Shown here one piece after another: positions 53,698-62,532 of a stretch of DNA of 64,000 bases. A model generated the notes under the pieces. The model was given only the letters and a program-made list of their open reading frames with translations, made no database searches and was not told where the DNA came from. The stretch covers positions 1 to 64,000 of the forward strand of contig NZ_LFLZ01000001.1 of the NCBI RefSeq assembly GCF_001189845.1, given 5' to 3'. The stretch's first letter is position 1. Each line of letters starts with the position of its first letter. Source of the DNA: Bradyrhizobium tropiciagri. GTDB taxonomy: Bacteria > Pseudomonadota > Alphaproteobacteria > Rhizobiales > Xanthobacteraceae. The translations under genes and the position numbers were made by a program.

Positions 53698-54807
53698 ATG
53701 CAGAACCAGAGCCGTCGTCTCGTCAGCCTCGTCGGTGCGATCGCCACGGTTCTGTTGTTCGCTGCGTCCGCCAGCGCGGAGCAGCGCACGGTCAACTTCT
53801 CCAACTGGTCGAACTACATGGCGCCCGATGTCCTCGAGGACTTCACCAGGGAAACCGGCATCAAGGTCGTCTACGACACGTTCGACGCCAACGAGACGCT
53901 GGAGACGCGGCTGCTAGCCGGCAAGTCGGGCTACGACGTCGTGGTGCCGACCGGCTATTTCCTGCAGCGCCAGATCACCGCGAAGGTGTTCCTCAAGCTC
54001 GACAAGTCGAAGCTGCCGAACCTTGCCAATGCATGGCCAGTGGTAACGGCGCAGCTCGCGACCTACGATCCCGGCAACAATTACGGCGCCAACTACATGT
54101 GGGGCACCACCGGCATCGGCTACAATGTGAAGATGGCCGAGGAGATCCTCGGGCCCGACGCGAAGATCGACAGCTGGGACATGGTGTTCAAGCCGGAGAA
54201 CCTCGCCAAGTTCAAGGATTGCGGCATCCACATGCTGGATTCCGCCGACGACATCCTGCCGGCGGCGCTGAGCTATCTCGGTCTCGATCCGAACTCGACC
54301 AAGCAGGCTGACCTCGAGAAGGCCGCCGACCTCGTCATCAAGATCCGGCCCTACGTGCGCAAATTCCATTCGTCCGAATATCTCAGCGCGCTGGCCTCGG
54401 GCGAGATCTGCTTCGTGGTCGGATGGTCCGGCGACATCATGCAGGCGCGCAGCCGGGCGGCGGAGGCCAAGAGCGGCGTCGAGATCGGCTACACGATCCC
54501 GAAGGAGGGCGCGCAGATGTTCTTCGACAATCTCGCGATCCCCGCCGATGCGAAGAACGTCGCGGAGGCCTATGAGCTGATCAACTACCTCTACCGTCCC
54601 GAGGTCGCGGCGAAGAATTCGAACTTCCTGTCCTACGCCAACGGCAATCTGGCGAGCCAGAAGCTGATCGATCCGAAGATCTTCAACGACAAGAACATCT
54701 ATCCCGACGAGGCGATGCAGAAGAAGCTGTTCGTGATCACGGCGCGCGATCCGGCGACGCAGCGGATCATCAACCGGCTGTGGACGCGGGTGAAGACGGG
54801 GAAATAG
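53698..54807 (+). CDS. polyamine-type ABC transporter substrate-binding protein (PotF-like)
   Basis: A 369-residue periplasmic binding protein with a signal peptide ending at about A-S-A-S-A-E (residue 27). The mature part starts T-V-N-F-S-N-W-S-N-Y-M-A-P, as in PotD/PotF. Polyamine-binding positions such as the W-G-T-T-G-I-G-Y-N and D-S-A-D-D-I-L-P-A stretches are kept. The permease and ATPase genes are not next to it, so it either works with a transporter elsewhere or is an orphan receptor. It starts 6 bases after the aminotransferase stop. Confidence 0.87.
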   Translation: MQNQSRRLVSLVGAIATVLLFAASASAEQRTVNFSNWSNYMAPDVLEDFTRETGIKVVYDTFDANETLETRLLAGKSGYDVVVPTGYFLQRQITAKVFLKLDKSKLPNLANAWPVVTAQLATYDPGNNYGANYMWGTTGIGYNVKMAEEILGPDAKIDSWDMVFKPENLAKFKDCGIHMLDSADDILPAALSYLGLDPNSTKQADLEKAADLVIKIRPYVRKFHSSEYLSALASGEICFVVGWSGDIMQARSRAAEAKSGVEIGYTIPKEGAQMFFDNLAIPADAKNVAEAYELINYLYRPEVAAKNSNFLSYANGNLASQKLIDPKIFNDKNIYPDEAMQKKLFVITARDPATQRIINRLWTRVKTGK

Positions 54808-54815
54808 GTCTATCC

Positions 54816-54897
54816 GTCATTGCGAGGAGCGTAGCGACGAAGCAATCCACAGCTTCGCAAACGGACGAATGGATTGCTTCGCTTCGCTCGCAATGAC
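54816..54897. repeat. palindromic repeat, 'GTCATTGCGAGGAGC' family, copy 4
   Basis: The arms GTCATTGCGAGGAGCGTAGC and GGATTGCTTCGCTTCGCTCG plus CAATGAC flank a unique centre. It lies between the convergent binding-protein and acyltransferase genes. Confidence 0.9.
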
Positions 54898-54919
54898 GCG
54901 ATCGGATTTGCGACAAGCC

Positions 54920-55855
54920 TTACCGCCAGCGCCGGTGCAGCCAGAGCCATTGATCCGGATACTCGCGGACCCAGCCCTCGACGATGTCTGTGATCGCCTG
55001 CATCGTGCCCTGGATATCGATCTGGCCGGATGCATCGAATACCGGCTTCACTTCCTCGGTGACCTCGCCGCGGAAGCGGCCGTCGGGCAGACGGATGATC
55101 CGGGTGCCGTGGATCGGACAATCGATCTGCCGGCGCAGCCGCGCCAGCAGCGGGTTCGCGGTGGTCTTGCGGCCGAAGAAGGTGACCGGAACACCGTTGG
55201 TCAAATACTGGTCGACCAGCATCGCGACGTGCTGGCCGTTCTTCAGCGCCTGCGCCAGCTTGAGCGGCGCGTCGCGGCCGGCTGGCACCAGCGTGCCCAA
55301 ATTGACGGCGCGGATGCGCTCGATGGCGCGGTCGGCGGCCTCGATGTTCGGCCGCCGGAACAGGATGGTGGCGTCGAGGCCATGCGCCGCGGCGGCGATT
55401 GGAGACAGCTCCCAGTTGCCGAGATGCGCAGCGAAGAACAGCGCCGGCTTGCCGTCGTCGCGCAACTGGTCGAACAGCTGCTTGCTGCGCGCCGAGAATT
55501 CGACGCGGCCCGGTCTGTCGGGATTCTCGGGATCGTGGTCCCAGATGCGGTCGATATGCGCGAATTCAGCGCCGATGCGTCCGAGGTTGTGCCAGACCCC
55601 GGTCAGGATCTCTTCGATCTCCTCGGGTGATTTTTCCGGAAAGGCCGCCTTGAGGTTCTCGCGGCCGATGCGGTCTTCACGCAGCCGGCGGCCGATGAAA
55701 TGCGCGGCGTGGCCGAAGAATCGTGCGGTCTTCTCCGGATCGAAATAGCGCGTGGTGCGCAAGAGGCCGGTCGTCAGCGCGCCGATGGCGACGTTGGCCA
55801 CGGGCTTGGCAGCGTCACGCAGCTGCGCCCGGGTGCGAAGGAGCAGGCGTTTCAT
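54920..55855 (-). CDS. lpxXL: lipid A long-chain acyltransferase (LpxXL/LpxL family)
   Basis: A 311-residue membrane-anchored acyltransferase of the HtrB/LpxL class. The catalytic H-x4-E motif is H-L-G-N-W-E in F-F-A-A-H-L-G-N-W-E-L, near residue 140. There is a later G-V-P-V-T-F-F-G stretch and a C-terminal R-R-W-R. Being last in a run with AcpXL and two ketosynthases, it most likely moves a very-long-chain acyl group from AcpXL onto lipid A, as LpxXL does in rhizobia. The Met is at 55855; the next gene upstream is 13 bases away. Confidence 0.88.
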   Translation of the reverse strand: MKRLLLRTRAQLRDAAKPVANVAIGALTTGLLRTTRYFDPEKTARFFGHAAHFIGRRLREDRIGRENLKAAFPEKSPEEIEEILTGVWHNLGRIGAEFAHIDRIWDHDPENPDRPGRVEFSARSKQLFDQLRDDGKPALFFAAHLGNWELSPIAAAAHGLDATILFRRPNIEAADRAIERIRAVNLGTLVPAGRDAPLKLAQALKNGQHVAMLVDQYLTNGVPVTFFGRKTTANPLLARLRRQIDCPIHGTRIIRLPDGRFRGEVTEEVKPVFDASGQIDIQGTMQAITDIVEGWVREYPDQWLWLHRRWR

Positions 55856-55868
55856 CGAGGCGAGGGCG

Positions 55869-57145
55869 TTAAGCCGGCTCGCGCGTCAGGATCAGCGAGG
55901 CGTTCTGCCCGCCGAACCCGAACGAGTTCGACATCACGGCGGTCACCTTGGCGTCGCGCGCCTTGTTGCCGACCACGTCGAACGGGATCGCGGGATCCGG
56001 CACCTCGTAATTGATCGTCGGCGGGATCCGCTGATGCTCGAGCGTGAGCAGCGAGAAGATCGCCTCGACCGCGCCGGCGGCCGAGATGGTGTGGCCGACC
56101 ATCGATTTGTTCGACGACACCGGGATGTTTTTGGTGTGTTCGCCGAACACCGCCGAGGTGGCAAGATATTCCATCTTGTCGTTTTCCGGCGTCGAGGTGC
56201 CGTGCGCGTTGATGTGGTCGATCTGCTCGGGCTCCATCCCGGCATCCGCGAGCGTCTTGCGCACGCAGCCGATCGCCGGCTTGCCGTCGGGGGCCGAGCG
56301 GGTGCGATGGAAGGAGTCGGTGAGCTCGCCGCAGCCGGCGACGACGCCCAAGATACGCGCGCCGCGCGCCATCGCGGCCTCGTAGCTCTCCAGCACCAGC
56401 GCGCCGGCGCCTTCGGCCATCACGAAGCCGTCGCGGTTCTTCGAGAACGGCTTTGAGGCGCCCTGGGGCGGATCGTTCTGGGTCGAGAGAGCCGACAGCA
56501 GCGAGAAGCGCACCATGCTTCGGGATTGACCGAGCCGTCGGTCGCAACGCACAGCGTTGCGTCGGTTTCGCCGCGCCGGATCGCCTCGACGCCGAGCTGG
56601 ATCGCGGTCGCGCCGGACGCGCAAGCCGTCGAGAGCGAGATCGGCGACCCCTTGGTGCCGAAGGTCTCGGCGAGATTGAGCGCGACCGAACCGAAGGTGA
56701 AGCGCCGGTGGAAGTGCGCAAACTTGCCGCCGCTGCAGGTCGCCAGATAATCGATGATGCCAAAGTCCTTGGTCGGAACCTCGCGCGCGACTTCGAGCCG
56801 CTGCGGCCACTCGGTCTCGATCGGCGCGACCGCGAGAAACAACGGGCCGGGGAAGTCGCCCTTGCTGCCGATGCCGGATTGCTCCAGCGCCTCTTCGGTC
56901 GCGATCTCCGCCAGACGTTGCGACAGGCTGGTCGAGGAGAACGGATCGACGGTGACGAAATCGACGGCGCCGGCCATCGTCGTCTTCAGACTATCGAGCG
57001 GGAAGCGCGTCACGGTCTTGATGCCGGACTCGCCCGCGGTGAGGCGCTTCCAATTGTCGGTCTTGCCGCCGCCGAGCGACGTCACGATTCCCATGCCGGT
57101 CACGACGACGATCGGTCGGCCGAATTTATCGCGTGGTGCTGTCAT
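55869..57145 (-). CDS. fabF1XL: 3-oxoacyl-ACP synthase (KAS II type), frame broken near 56517
   Basis: A 425-residue condensing enzyme with the full Cys-His-His triad: Cys in S-T-A-C-A-S-G-A, His in N-A-H-G-T-S-T, and His in V-G-H-T-I-S-A-A-G-A. The frame from 57145 fails near 56517. One restored G (GCCATGG on the coding strand) joins it to the second frame, reading N-P-E-A-M-V-R-F-S-L-L-S. It probably extends the acyl chain on AcpXL to the very-long-chain length. Position between the second ketosynthase and LpxXL copies the rhizobial cluster. Symbol by comparison with Rhizobium. Confidence 0.9.
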
Positions 57146-57172
57146 GGTGTCCCCGTCGGTGCTTGCGCCGAT

Positions 57173-58357
57173 TTACTTGACGGCCTCGACCAGTGCCATG
57201 CCTTCGCCCTGCCAGTGGCCGACCCCCAACACGACAATCTGGGTTGGCACTTCGGTCTTTTCAACCTCCAGCCCGGTCGGGTCGTTGGCAGGATAGAGCG
57301 CGCCGCGGGAAATCGACAGCGCGGCCAGCGCGAGCCCGAGCGGGAACTGGGCCTCCATGGTGTGCCCAAAGGTTGTCCCCGTGGCGCGCACGGCAAGGCC
57401 GGGATGCTGCCCGAGGAATTCGCGCTCTTCGGCGGTCGCAGGCTCGGCGCCGGTCGCGCCCGTGATCAGAACGGCGTTGTCGTTGCTGACCCCGAGCTGC
57501 GGCCACATCGTCTGCAGCGACTTCGTCACAGCGCCGGGTTGCTTGCGCTTGGCAAGATCGGCGACCACCTTGGTCAGCCTGGCGTACGGCTTGGCGCCGC
57601 GCGCCTCGGCGTGCTCGCGCGATTCCATCACCAGGAAGGCGCCGGCGGAGCCGATGGCAAAGCCCGGGTGGTTCCTGCGGGCCCAGACCGGCGCGTATTG
57701 ATCCTTGAGGGCGAAGTCGCCGAACGAATAAAGCATCAAGAGGTCGCCGCGATCGCCGTTATGGGCCGCGCCGACCAGCGCGATGTCGCTCTGTCCGGCG
57801 CCGATGCGTGCGACCGCGATCCGCGCGGCGTCGATGCTCGAGGCTTCTTCGCCCATGAAGGTGCGCGACGTCCCGCACACGCCGTGAACGATCGCGATGT
57901 TGCCGGCGAGCAGGTTGGAGAGCTGCGCCAGGAACAGCGTCGGGCGCAGCTCGTTCATCAGTTTCTCGTTGAGCAGGGCAGGCGGCAGCTTGCCCTGCGC
58001 ATCGGCGTTCATGATCGCGAGGTCGACATTGAGGTCACGCTCGCCGCCACCGGCTGCGATGATCATGTCCATCCGCGACAGGATTTCCTGATTGCCTTTG
58101 ACGCCCGCGGAATCAAGCGCCAGCCCGGCGGCATAGGTGCCGATGCGCTGCCACATCTCCATCTGACGCTGATCGCCCTTCTTCGGGATCTGGGCGTCGA
58201 AGCTGACGGGGGCGATCGGATGGATCACGTATGGCGCGAGGCGCTTGTCGTCGGCATTGACGCGCTTTTCACCGAGCGCCTGCCAATGCGCATCCAGCCC
58301 CTCGCCAAGCGAGGAGAGCAGACCGACGCCGGTGATCCAGACTTCCTTCTCAGCCAT
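57173..58357 (-). CDS. fabF2XL: beta-ketoacyl-ACP synthase-like protein, incomplete triad
   Basis: A 394-residue thiolase-fold ketosynthase. The usual T-A-C-A motif is H-G-V-C-G-T-S-R-T-F, keeping a Cys. The second motif, where N-A-H-G-T-G-T is expected, is I-T-G-A-T-G-A-E, with no His. The third, T-T-F-G-H-T-M-E-A-Q, keeps its His. It may therefore be a chain-length or partner subunit rather than an active condensing enzyme, as in polyketide chain-length factors. It lies between the FabZ-like gene, whose end it overlaps by 8 bases, and the intact ketosynthase. Confidence 0.85.
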   Translation of the reverse strand: MAEKEVWITGVGLLSSLGEGLDAHWQALGEKRVNADDKRLAPYVIHPIAPVSFDAQIPKKGDQRQMEMWQRIGTYAAGLALDSAGVKGNQEILSRMDMIIAAGGGERDLNVDLAIMNADAQGKLPPALLNEKLMNELRPTLFLAQLSNLLAGNIAIVHGVCGTSRTFMGEEASSIDAARIAVARIGAGQSDIALVGAAHNGDRGDLLMLYSFGDFALKDQYAPVWARRNHPGFAIGSAGAFLVMESREHAEARGAKPYARLTKVVADLAKRKQPGAVTKSLQTMWPQLGVSNDNAVLITGATGAEPATAEEREFLGQHPGLAVRATGTTFGHTMEAQFPLGLALAALSISRGALYPANDPTGLEVEKTEVPTQIVVLGVGHWQGEGMALVEAVK

Positions 58358-58826
58358 TACTCATTGCCTGCTGCGGAAACCCGATCTTGGTGGCTATCGC
58401 ATCCATGTGCACGCGCAAGTCCGGGCTTGGGAAGGGGATATGACGGAAGGTCAGCTCGGCATTGCATTTGAGCTCCTTGCCGACGCGGACCTTCGCCGAG
58501 GTCACGGTGAAGCCTGAACCTTCGTGTTCGATCTTGGCTTCGATCGTCAGTGTCGAGCCGGGGCTGACGAAGCCACGCATCTTGGCTTCCTTGACCATGG
58601 CGAGGAAGGGCATGCGCTCGAACTTGGTCAGACCAAGGATCAGCCAGCCCGAGCTCTGCGCCATCGCTTCGGTGAGCAGCACGCCGGGCATGATCGGGTA
58701 GCCCGGGAAATGCCCGGCGAACACCGAATGGCTGTCCGGCGGGACATCCGCCTCGACGACAATGGTCCTTGCGTCGAGGTTGAGGTCGACGATCCGATCG
58801 ATCAGCTGAAAAGTTTCAAGCTGCAT
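58350..58826 (-). CDS. fabZXL: 3-hydroxyacyl-ACP dehydratase, FabZ-like
   Basis: A 158-residue hotdog-fold dehydratase. The active-site His39 is in A-G-H-F-P-G-Y-P-I-M-P-G-V and the acidic Glu53 in L-T-E-A-M-A-Q, both as in FabZ. It would dehydrate the 3-hydroxyacyl chain on AcpXL during elongation. It follows the acyl-carrier gene by 9 bases and overlaps the next gene's start, so it is surely in the same operon. Confidence 0.92.
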   Translation of the reverse strand: MQLETFQLIDRIVDLNLDARTIVVEADVPPDSHSVFAGHFPGYPIMPGVLLTEAMAQSSGWLILGLTKFERMPFLAMVKEAKMRGFVSPGSTLTIEAKIEHEGSGFTVTSAKVRVGKELKCNAELTFRHIPFPSPDLRVHMDAIATKIGFPQQAMSNG

Positions 58827-58835
58827 GGCGGGCGA

Positions 58836-59138
58836 TTACGAGGCCGAGCCCGCGCCCGCATTCTTGGCCGCGACCAGCTCGTCGATGCGGTCGGCGAGAT
58901 TCTGCAACACGAAGTACTGCTCCGTCGTGGCCTTGCCGTCGTTGACCTCCTGGGTCCACTTCTCGAGCGGCATCTTGATCCCGAAGGCCTTGTCGATGGC
59001 AAAGGCGATGTCCAGGAAGTCGAGGCTGTCGATCCCCAGATCGTCGATCGCGTGGCTCTCCGGCTTGATCGTATCGCGCGGGATGTCGCAGGTCTCCGCG
59101 ATAATGTTGGCGATCTGCTCGAATGTGGAGGACATCAT
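58836..59138 (-). CDS. acpXL: acyl carrier protein AcpXL
   Basis: A 100-residue acyl carrier protein, longer than the usual 78. The phosphopantetheine Ser38 is in [11 protein letters not shown]. The longer helical C-terminal part ([12 protein letters not shown] and R-I-D-E-L-V-A) matches the AcpXL carriers of rhizobial very-long-chain fatty acid for lipid A. It is first in the run acpXL-fabZ-fabF2-fabF1-lpxXL. The start could be either Met of M-M-S-S. The promoter should lie in the 179 bases before 59318. Confidence 0.93.
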   Translation of the reverse strand: MMSSTFEQIANIIAETCDIPRDTIKPESHAIDDLGIDSLDFLDIAFAIDKAFGIKMPLEKWTQEVNDGKATTEQYFVLQNLADRIDELVAAKNAGAGSAS

Positions 59139-59317
59139 TAAGCCTTTGATATATTGAAGGTAATTCCGGGTCGGCTCGGAGGAGGCGGGCGCACTGCCCC
59201 GGAATGCCCTATTGCTGCTGCCGGGAGTCGTGTGCCCGTATATCGGAGCAGGGCCGTTAGTTCAATGGAGCTTGGCCGGCCTCGCGAGGACGGTTTTTGG
59301 GCACGGTTCCGGCCAGC

Positions 59318-59704
59318 CTAGGTGCGCGGCATCACCGTAATCTTCGCGCAATCCCGGCGGCCCATCAGCACGCAATCCTGGGTCTTGCGCAAATCGGCGA
59401 TGCTCATGGCGAGCCAGATGCCGATCGCCGTGAGCGCCACGGTGAAGGCAAAGGCGGCGATGTTGGCGAGCATACGCTGGCGGAAGTCATCCGGCTCCTC
59501 GCGCGGCTTCTCGTAGCGGGAGAGGTCGTTGGCGACGGAAACGGGAGCGACGGAAGCCGGGCGGGTCGATCGGATCGGGGCCTCGCGCTTGCCGGGCGGC
59601 TGCGCCGAGGTGCGCGGCCGGAATTTGAGCACCACGTGCTCGTCATCCGAGGAAATTGGCCGCTGCGTCTTCACTGTTGTCAGTCCGGTCGCGTCGCCAC
59701 TCAT
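59318..59704 (-). CDS. single-helix membrane protein, unknown function
   Basis: A 128-residue protein: a Pro/Arg-rich soluble N-terminal half (R-P-R-T-S-A-Q-P-P-G-K-R) and a hydrophobic segment at about residues 79-103 (A-N-I-A-A-F-A-F-T-V-A-L-T-A). A short C-terminal tail with two Cys follows (D-C-V-L-M-G-R-R-D-C). I do not recognise a family. The start is either 59704 or 59713. It lies upstream of acpXL by 179 bases, same strand, and downstream of the KirBac gene. Confidence 0.65.
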   Translation of the reverse strand: MSGDATGLTTVKTQRPISSDDEHVVLKFRPRTSAQPPGKREAPIRSTRPASVAPVSVANDLSRYEKPREEPDDFRQRMLANIAAFAFTVALTAIGIWLAMSIADLRKTQDCVLMGRRDCAKITVMPRT

Positions 59705-59761
59705 GTTTAGCATGTCCGGCGCGTTTCACACCTAAAATCTTGATACCCGCAGAGGTGGTAT

Positions 59762-60643
59762 TCATGTTTCGATCGTCTCGTGGAACCGACTGTAGTCGAT
59801 CCTGAGACGGCCGTCGTCGGTCGCGCGCAGGATTTCGGCATAGCGATGTCCGAAACGGATATCGGAATGCTCGTAGGATTTTCGCGCGTGCACGGTTTGC
59901 GCTGCAACGTCGTCATAGCCCGATACGATGAGGCCGAGGCCAGCATTGATGGCTTCCAGGTCTTCCGCGTTGAGGCCGTGCAGCGGGCTGTCCTTGTCGA
60001 CCACATGAAACAGGGTCCAGCTCAGCGCCAATGCCGGGCTTTCGCTGCGCGCGAGCGGCAGCTCGAAGAACCGGCGATAGGACATGCCTTCCTTGCTGAG
60101 GTCGTTCTTGAACAGCCACAGCCGCGCGGTGGCGTTGGCGATGATGTTGTGCCGCTCGTTGGCAAGGCGGATCATCAGCGTCCGCTCGCCCTCATGGTCC
60201 GAGATCACGGGGTTGTCGGCGAACAGCAGGCGCGCGCTCGGCCGCGAGAAGCGGGCGAAGATCAGCCCGGTCATCAGCGACATCGAGAAGATGCCGGTGA
60301 AGAGCTCGATGGCGGCGATGAAGTGCCCGTAATGGGTCTGCGGGTGCATGTCGCCGTAGCCGGCGGTCGAGAGTGTTTCGATGCTGAAATAGAGGAAGTC
60401 GATGTATTGGCCGTCAGGCACGTTGGCGATCGGGTGATCGCCGAGCCAGTAGAGCAGCGCAAAGACGCCGTTGAAGGTGACGAACACCAGCGCTGCACCG
60501 CCGATGAAGGCGGGCCAGGACGCCGTCATGCAGCGATGGCTGATGTCCGCCCAGAAGCTGAGCTCCAACCCCTCGGTCACGACCTCGCGGTTGCCGAGCC
60601 GGACCGTGCGTGCCTTCACGCGTTCGCTTGCTCTCAAAGCCAT
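59762..60643 (-). CDS. KirBac-type inward-rectifier potassium channel
   Basis: A 293-residue channel subunit: a short slide helix, two membrane helices (about 45-68 and 107-131), and between them the pore with filter T-A-G-Y-G-D (residues 93-98) in the M-H-P-Q-T stretch characteristic of KirBac. The cytoplasmic beta-sandwich half follows (R-L-A-N-E-R-H-N-I-I, ending H-R-Y-A-E-I-L...I-D-Y-S-R-F-H). It should form K+-selective tetramers gated by lipids. Divergent from the ParB-like gene across 87 bases. Confidence 0.92.
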   Translation of the reverse strand: MALRASERVKARTVRLGNREVVTEGLELSFWADISHRCMTASWPAFIGGAALVFVTFNGVFALLYWLGDHPIANVPDGQYIDFLYFSIETLSTAGYGDMHPQTHYGHFIAAIELFTGIFSMSLMTGLIFARFSRPSARLLFADNPVISDHEGERTLMIRLANERHNIIANATARLWLFKNDLSKEGMSYRRFFELPLARSESPALALSWTLFHVVDKDSPLHGLNAEDLEAINAGLGLIVSGYDDVAAQTVHARKSYEHSDIRFGHRYAEILRATDDGRLRIDYSRFHETIET

Positions 60644-60730
60644 TCCGCCGAACCGGCTCTTTCGTCTGCCTGAGACATCATGTCATAATGGAACCCATTC
60701 CGGAGTGCCGGTCAAACGGGAGTACAAATC

Positions 60731-61357
60731 ATGGCCCATACGCGCGAGCCTTACGTCAAACCGGTCCCGATCCTGTCGCTGCGACCGACCCAGATGACGG
60801 TCGGTATGCACGAGGTGAAGGAAAAGCGGAAGCGCTGGCGCGAGCACAGCTCGGACAAGAAGCGCGCCGAGCTTCTGGGCAAGCACATGATCCCGGTGGT
60901 CCACGGCCCCGACGATCGCTACTACGTGGTTGACCACCATCACATGGCGCGGGCGCTGCACGAGGAAGGCGTCAAGGACATCCTGGTCACGGTGATCGGC
61001 GATCTCACGATGGTCGAGCGTGACGTGTTCTGGGGCGTGATGGACAACAAGCGCTGGGTCTATCCCTACAATTCCAAGGGCGAGCGCTGCCACTTCAGGG
61101 ACATTCCGAAATCGATCAATCAACTCAAGGACGATCCGTTCCGCAGCCTCGCCGGTGAAATGCGCCGCGCCGGCGGTTTCGCCAAGGACACGACGCCGTT
61201 CAGCGAATTCCTGTGGGCCGATTTCCTGCGCCGCCACATCCCGCGCAAGACGGTGGAGAACAATTTCGCCAAGGCGCTGGAAAAGGGACTGGCCCTGGGC
61301 CGCGGCAAGGACGCGGTCTATTTGCCCGGCTGGTGCGGGCCGGCATCCGACGACTGA
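60731..61357 (+). CDS. ParB-like domain protein (ParBc_2 type)
   Basis: A 208-residue protein matching the ParB-like nuclease family PF08857 rather than plasmid ParB. The conserved stretch is R-P-T-Q-M-T-V-G-M-H-E-V and then V-V-D-H-H-H-M-A-R-A-L. It has D-H-H-H in place of the common G-N-H-R box of partitioning ParB. No partner ParA or parS site is nearby, so a role in partitioning is unlikely. Function unknown. The 3' end overlaps the convergent MgtC gene by 40 bases. Confidence 0.83.
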   Translation: MAHTREPYVKPVPILSLRPTQMTVGMHEVKEKRKRWREHSSDKKRAELLGKHMIPVVHGPDDRYYVVDHHHMARALHEEGVKDILVTVIGDLTMVERDVFWGVMDNKRWVYPYNSKGERCHFRDIPKSINQLKDDPFRSLAGEMRRAGGFAKDTTPFSEFLWADFLRRHIPRKTVENNFAKALEKGLALGRGKDAVYLPGWCGPASDD

Positions 61358-61830
61358 CCGGGGGAGGCCTCCGGTCCGTGCTGATCTTCCCTGCCGCCGA
61401 GCGCGTGGTGCAGCCACCGCTCGGTCCGCTTGCCGAAGGTCAGCAGCAGGAATGCCAGCGCAAGCGCGGTGAGGACGATCGGCCAGTGTCCGGCGCCGCA
61501 GACGATCCCGATACACGCGGCAAAGAACGCGCATGCGGCGCTGGTCAGGCCGTGGACGTGATATTGGTCGCCCCGCCGGACGATCACGCCGGCGCCAAGA
61601 AAGCCGATCCCGGTCAGCACGCCCTGGATCACGCGGCTGACTGCATCGGTGAATTTGCCGGGATCAACCGCCTGCAATGCCAGCAGCACGACCGTGGCGG
61701 TCGAGAGGCTGACGAGGCCAAGCGTCTTCAGGCCGATCGGCTTGCCGCGCAGGTCGCGGTCAAGCCCGATCGCGCCACCCGCCAGCGTGGCGGCGCCGAG
61801 ACGCAGGATGATCTCGCTCCAGTCTGCCAA
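61318..61830 (-). CDS. MgtC/SapB-family membrane protein
   Basis: A 170-residue protein with four predicted helices in the first 120 residues. The family opening L-R-L-G-A-A-T-L-A-G-G-A-I-G-L-D-R is followed by G-L-R-T-L-like G-L-K-T-L-G-L-V and G-I-G-F-L-G-A-G-V-I. MgtC proteins help growth at low Mg2+ and virulence, in part by inhibiting ATP synthase. There is no MgtA/B transporter next to it. It ends inside the convergent ParB-like gene. Confidence 0.88.
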   Translation of the reverse strand: MADWSEIILRLGAATLAGGAIGLDRDLRGKPIGLKTLGLVSLSTATVVLLALQAVDPGKFTDAVSRVIQGVLTGIGFLGAGVIVRRGDQYHVHGLTSAACAFFAACIGIVCGAGHWPIVLTALALAFLLLTFGKRTERWLHHALGGREDQHGPEASPGQSSDAGPHQPGK

Positions 61831-61844
61831 GGCGTCCTCTACTT

Positions 61845-62423
61845 CTACTTCGGCTGCCGGCCGAGCATGTAGAACTCGTCGTTCGGCCGCATCCCGGTGA
61901 CGTTCGCAAGCCGGTTGGAGAGCGCGAAGAAGGCCGCGACTGCGGCGATATCCCAGACATCGTCATCGCTGAAGCCGTGGGCGGCGAGCGCGGCGAAGTC
62001 CGCCTCCGAGACTTCCTCGGCCGCGCGGCTCACCTTCATGGCGAAATCGAGCATCGCGCGCTGCCGCGGCGTGATGTCGGCCTTGCGGTAGTTGATCGCG
62101 ATCTGGTCCGCTATCTGCGGATTCTTGGCGCGGATGCGCAGGATGGCGCCATGGGCGATCACGCAATATTGGCACTGGTTGGCGGCGCTGGTCGCCACCA
62201 CGATCATCTCGCGCTCGGCCTTGGAGAGGCCGGAGTCCTTTTCCATCAGCGCGTCGTGATAGGCAAAGAAGGCGCGAAACTCGTCGGGACGATAGGCCAG
62301 AGTGAGGAAGACGTTCGGCACGAAGCCGGACTTTTCCTGCACCGCCAGGATGCGGGTGCGGATATCCTCCGGGAGCTTGTCGAGAGCGGGCGTTGCGAAG
62401 CGTTTGGCGGTCGGCTGCGTCAT
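61845..62423 (-). CDS. CMD-family peroxidase-related protein
   Basis: A 192-residue alpha-helical protein of the carboxymuconolactone-decarboxylase fold, peroxidase-related branch. The active-site pair is C-Q-Y-C (Cys84, Cys87) followed by V-I-A-H-G. F-V-P-N-V-F-L-T-L-A-Y-R-P and the late N-R-L-A-N-V-T-G are usual. It would reduce peroxides with a thiol partner. It lies 14 bases upstream of mgtC on the same strand. Confidence 0.87.
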   Translation of the reverse strand: MTQPTAKRFATPALDKLPEDIRTRILAVQEKSGFVPNVFLTLAYRPDEFRAFFAYHDALMEKDSGLSKAEREMIVVATSAANQCQYCVIAHGAILRIRAKNPQIADQIAINYRKADITPRQRAMLDFAMKVSRAAEEVSEADFAALAAHGFSDDDVWDIAAVAAFFALSNRLANVTGMRPNDEFYMLGRQPK

Positions 62424-62532
62424 GAGATGGTTCCGGCATGCCGCATGGATGCGGCGTCACGGCAAACCATAGAGGATGACGGGTCGGGCGCAAGGCGCAT
62501 CGGCGCCTTGGCAGAATCTTGGCGAAATGCGG

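Noticed and set aside
60731..61357. Plasmid partitioning or integrated plasmid from the ParB-like gene
   Set aside because: It is a ParBc_2-type protein, with no ParA, parS, or replication gene nearby.
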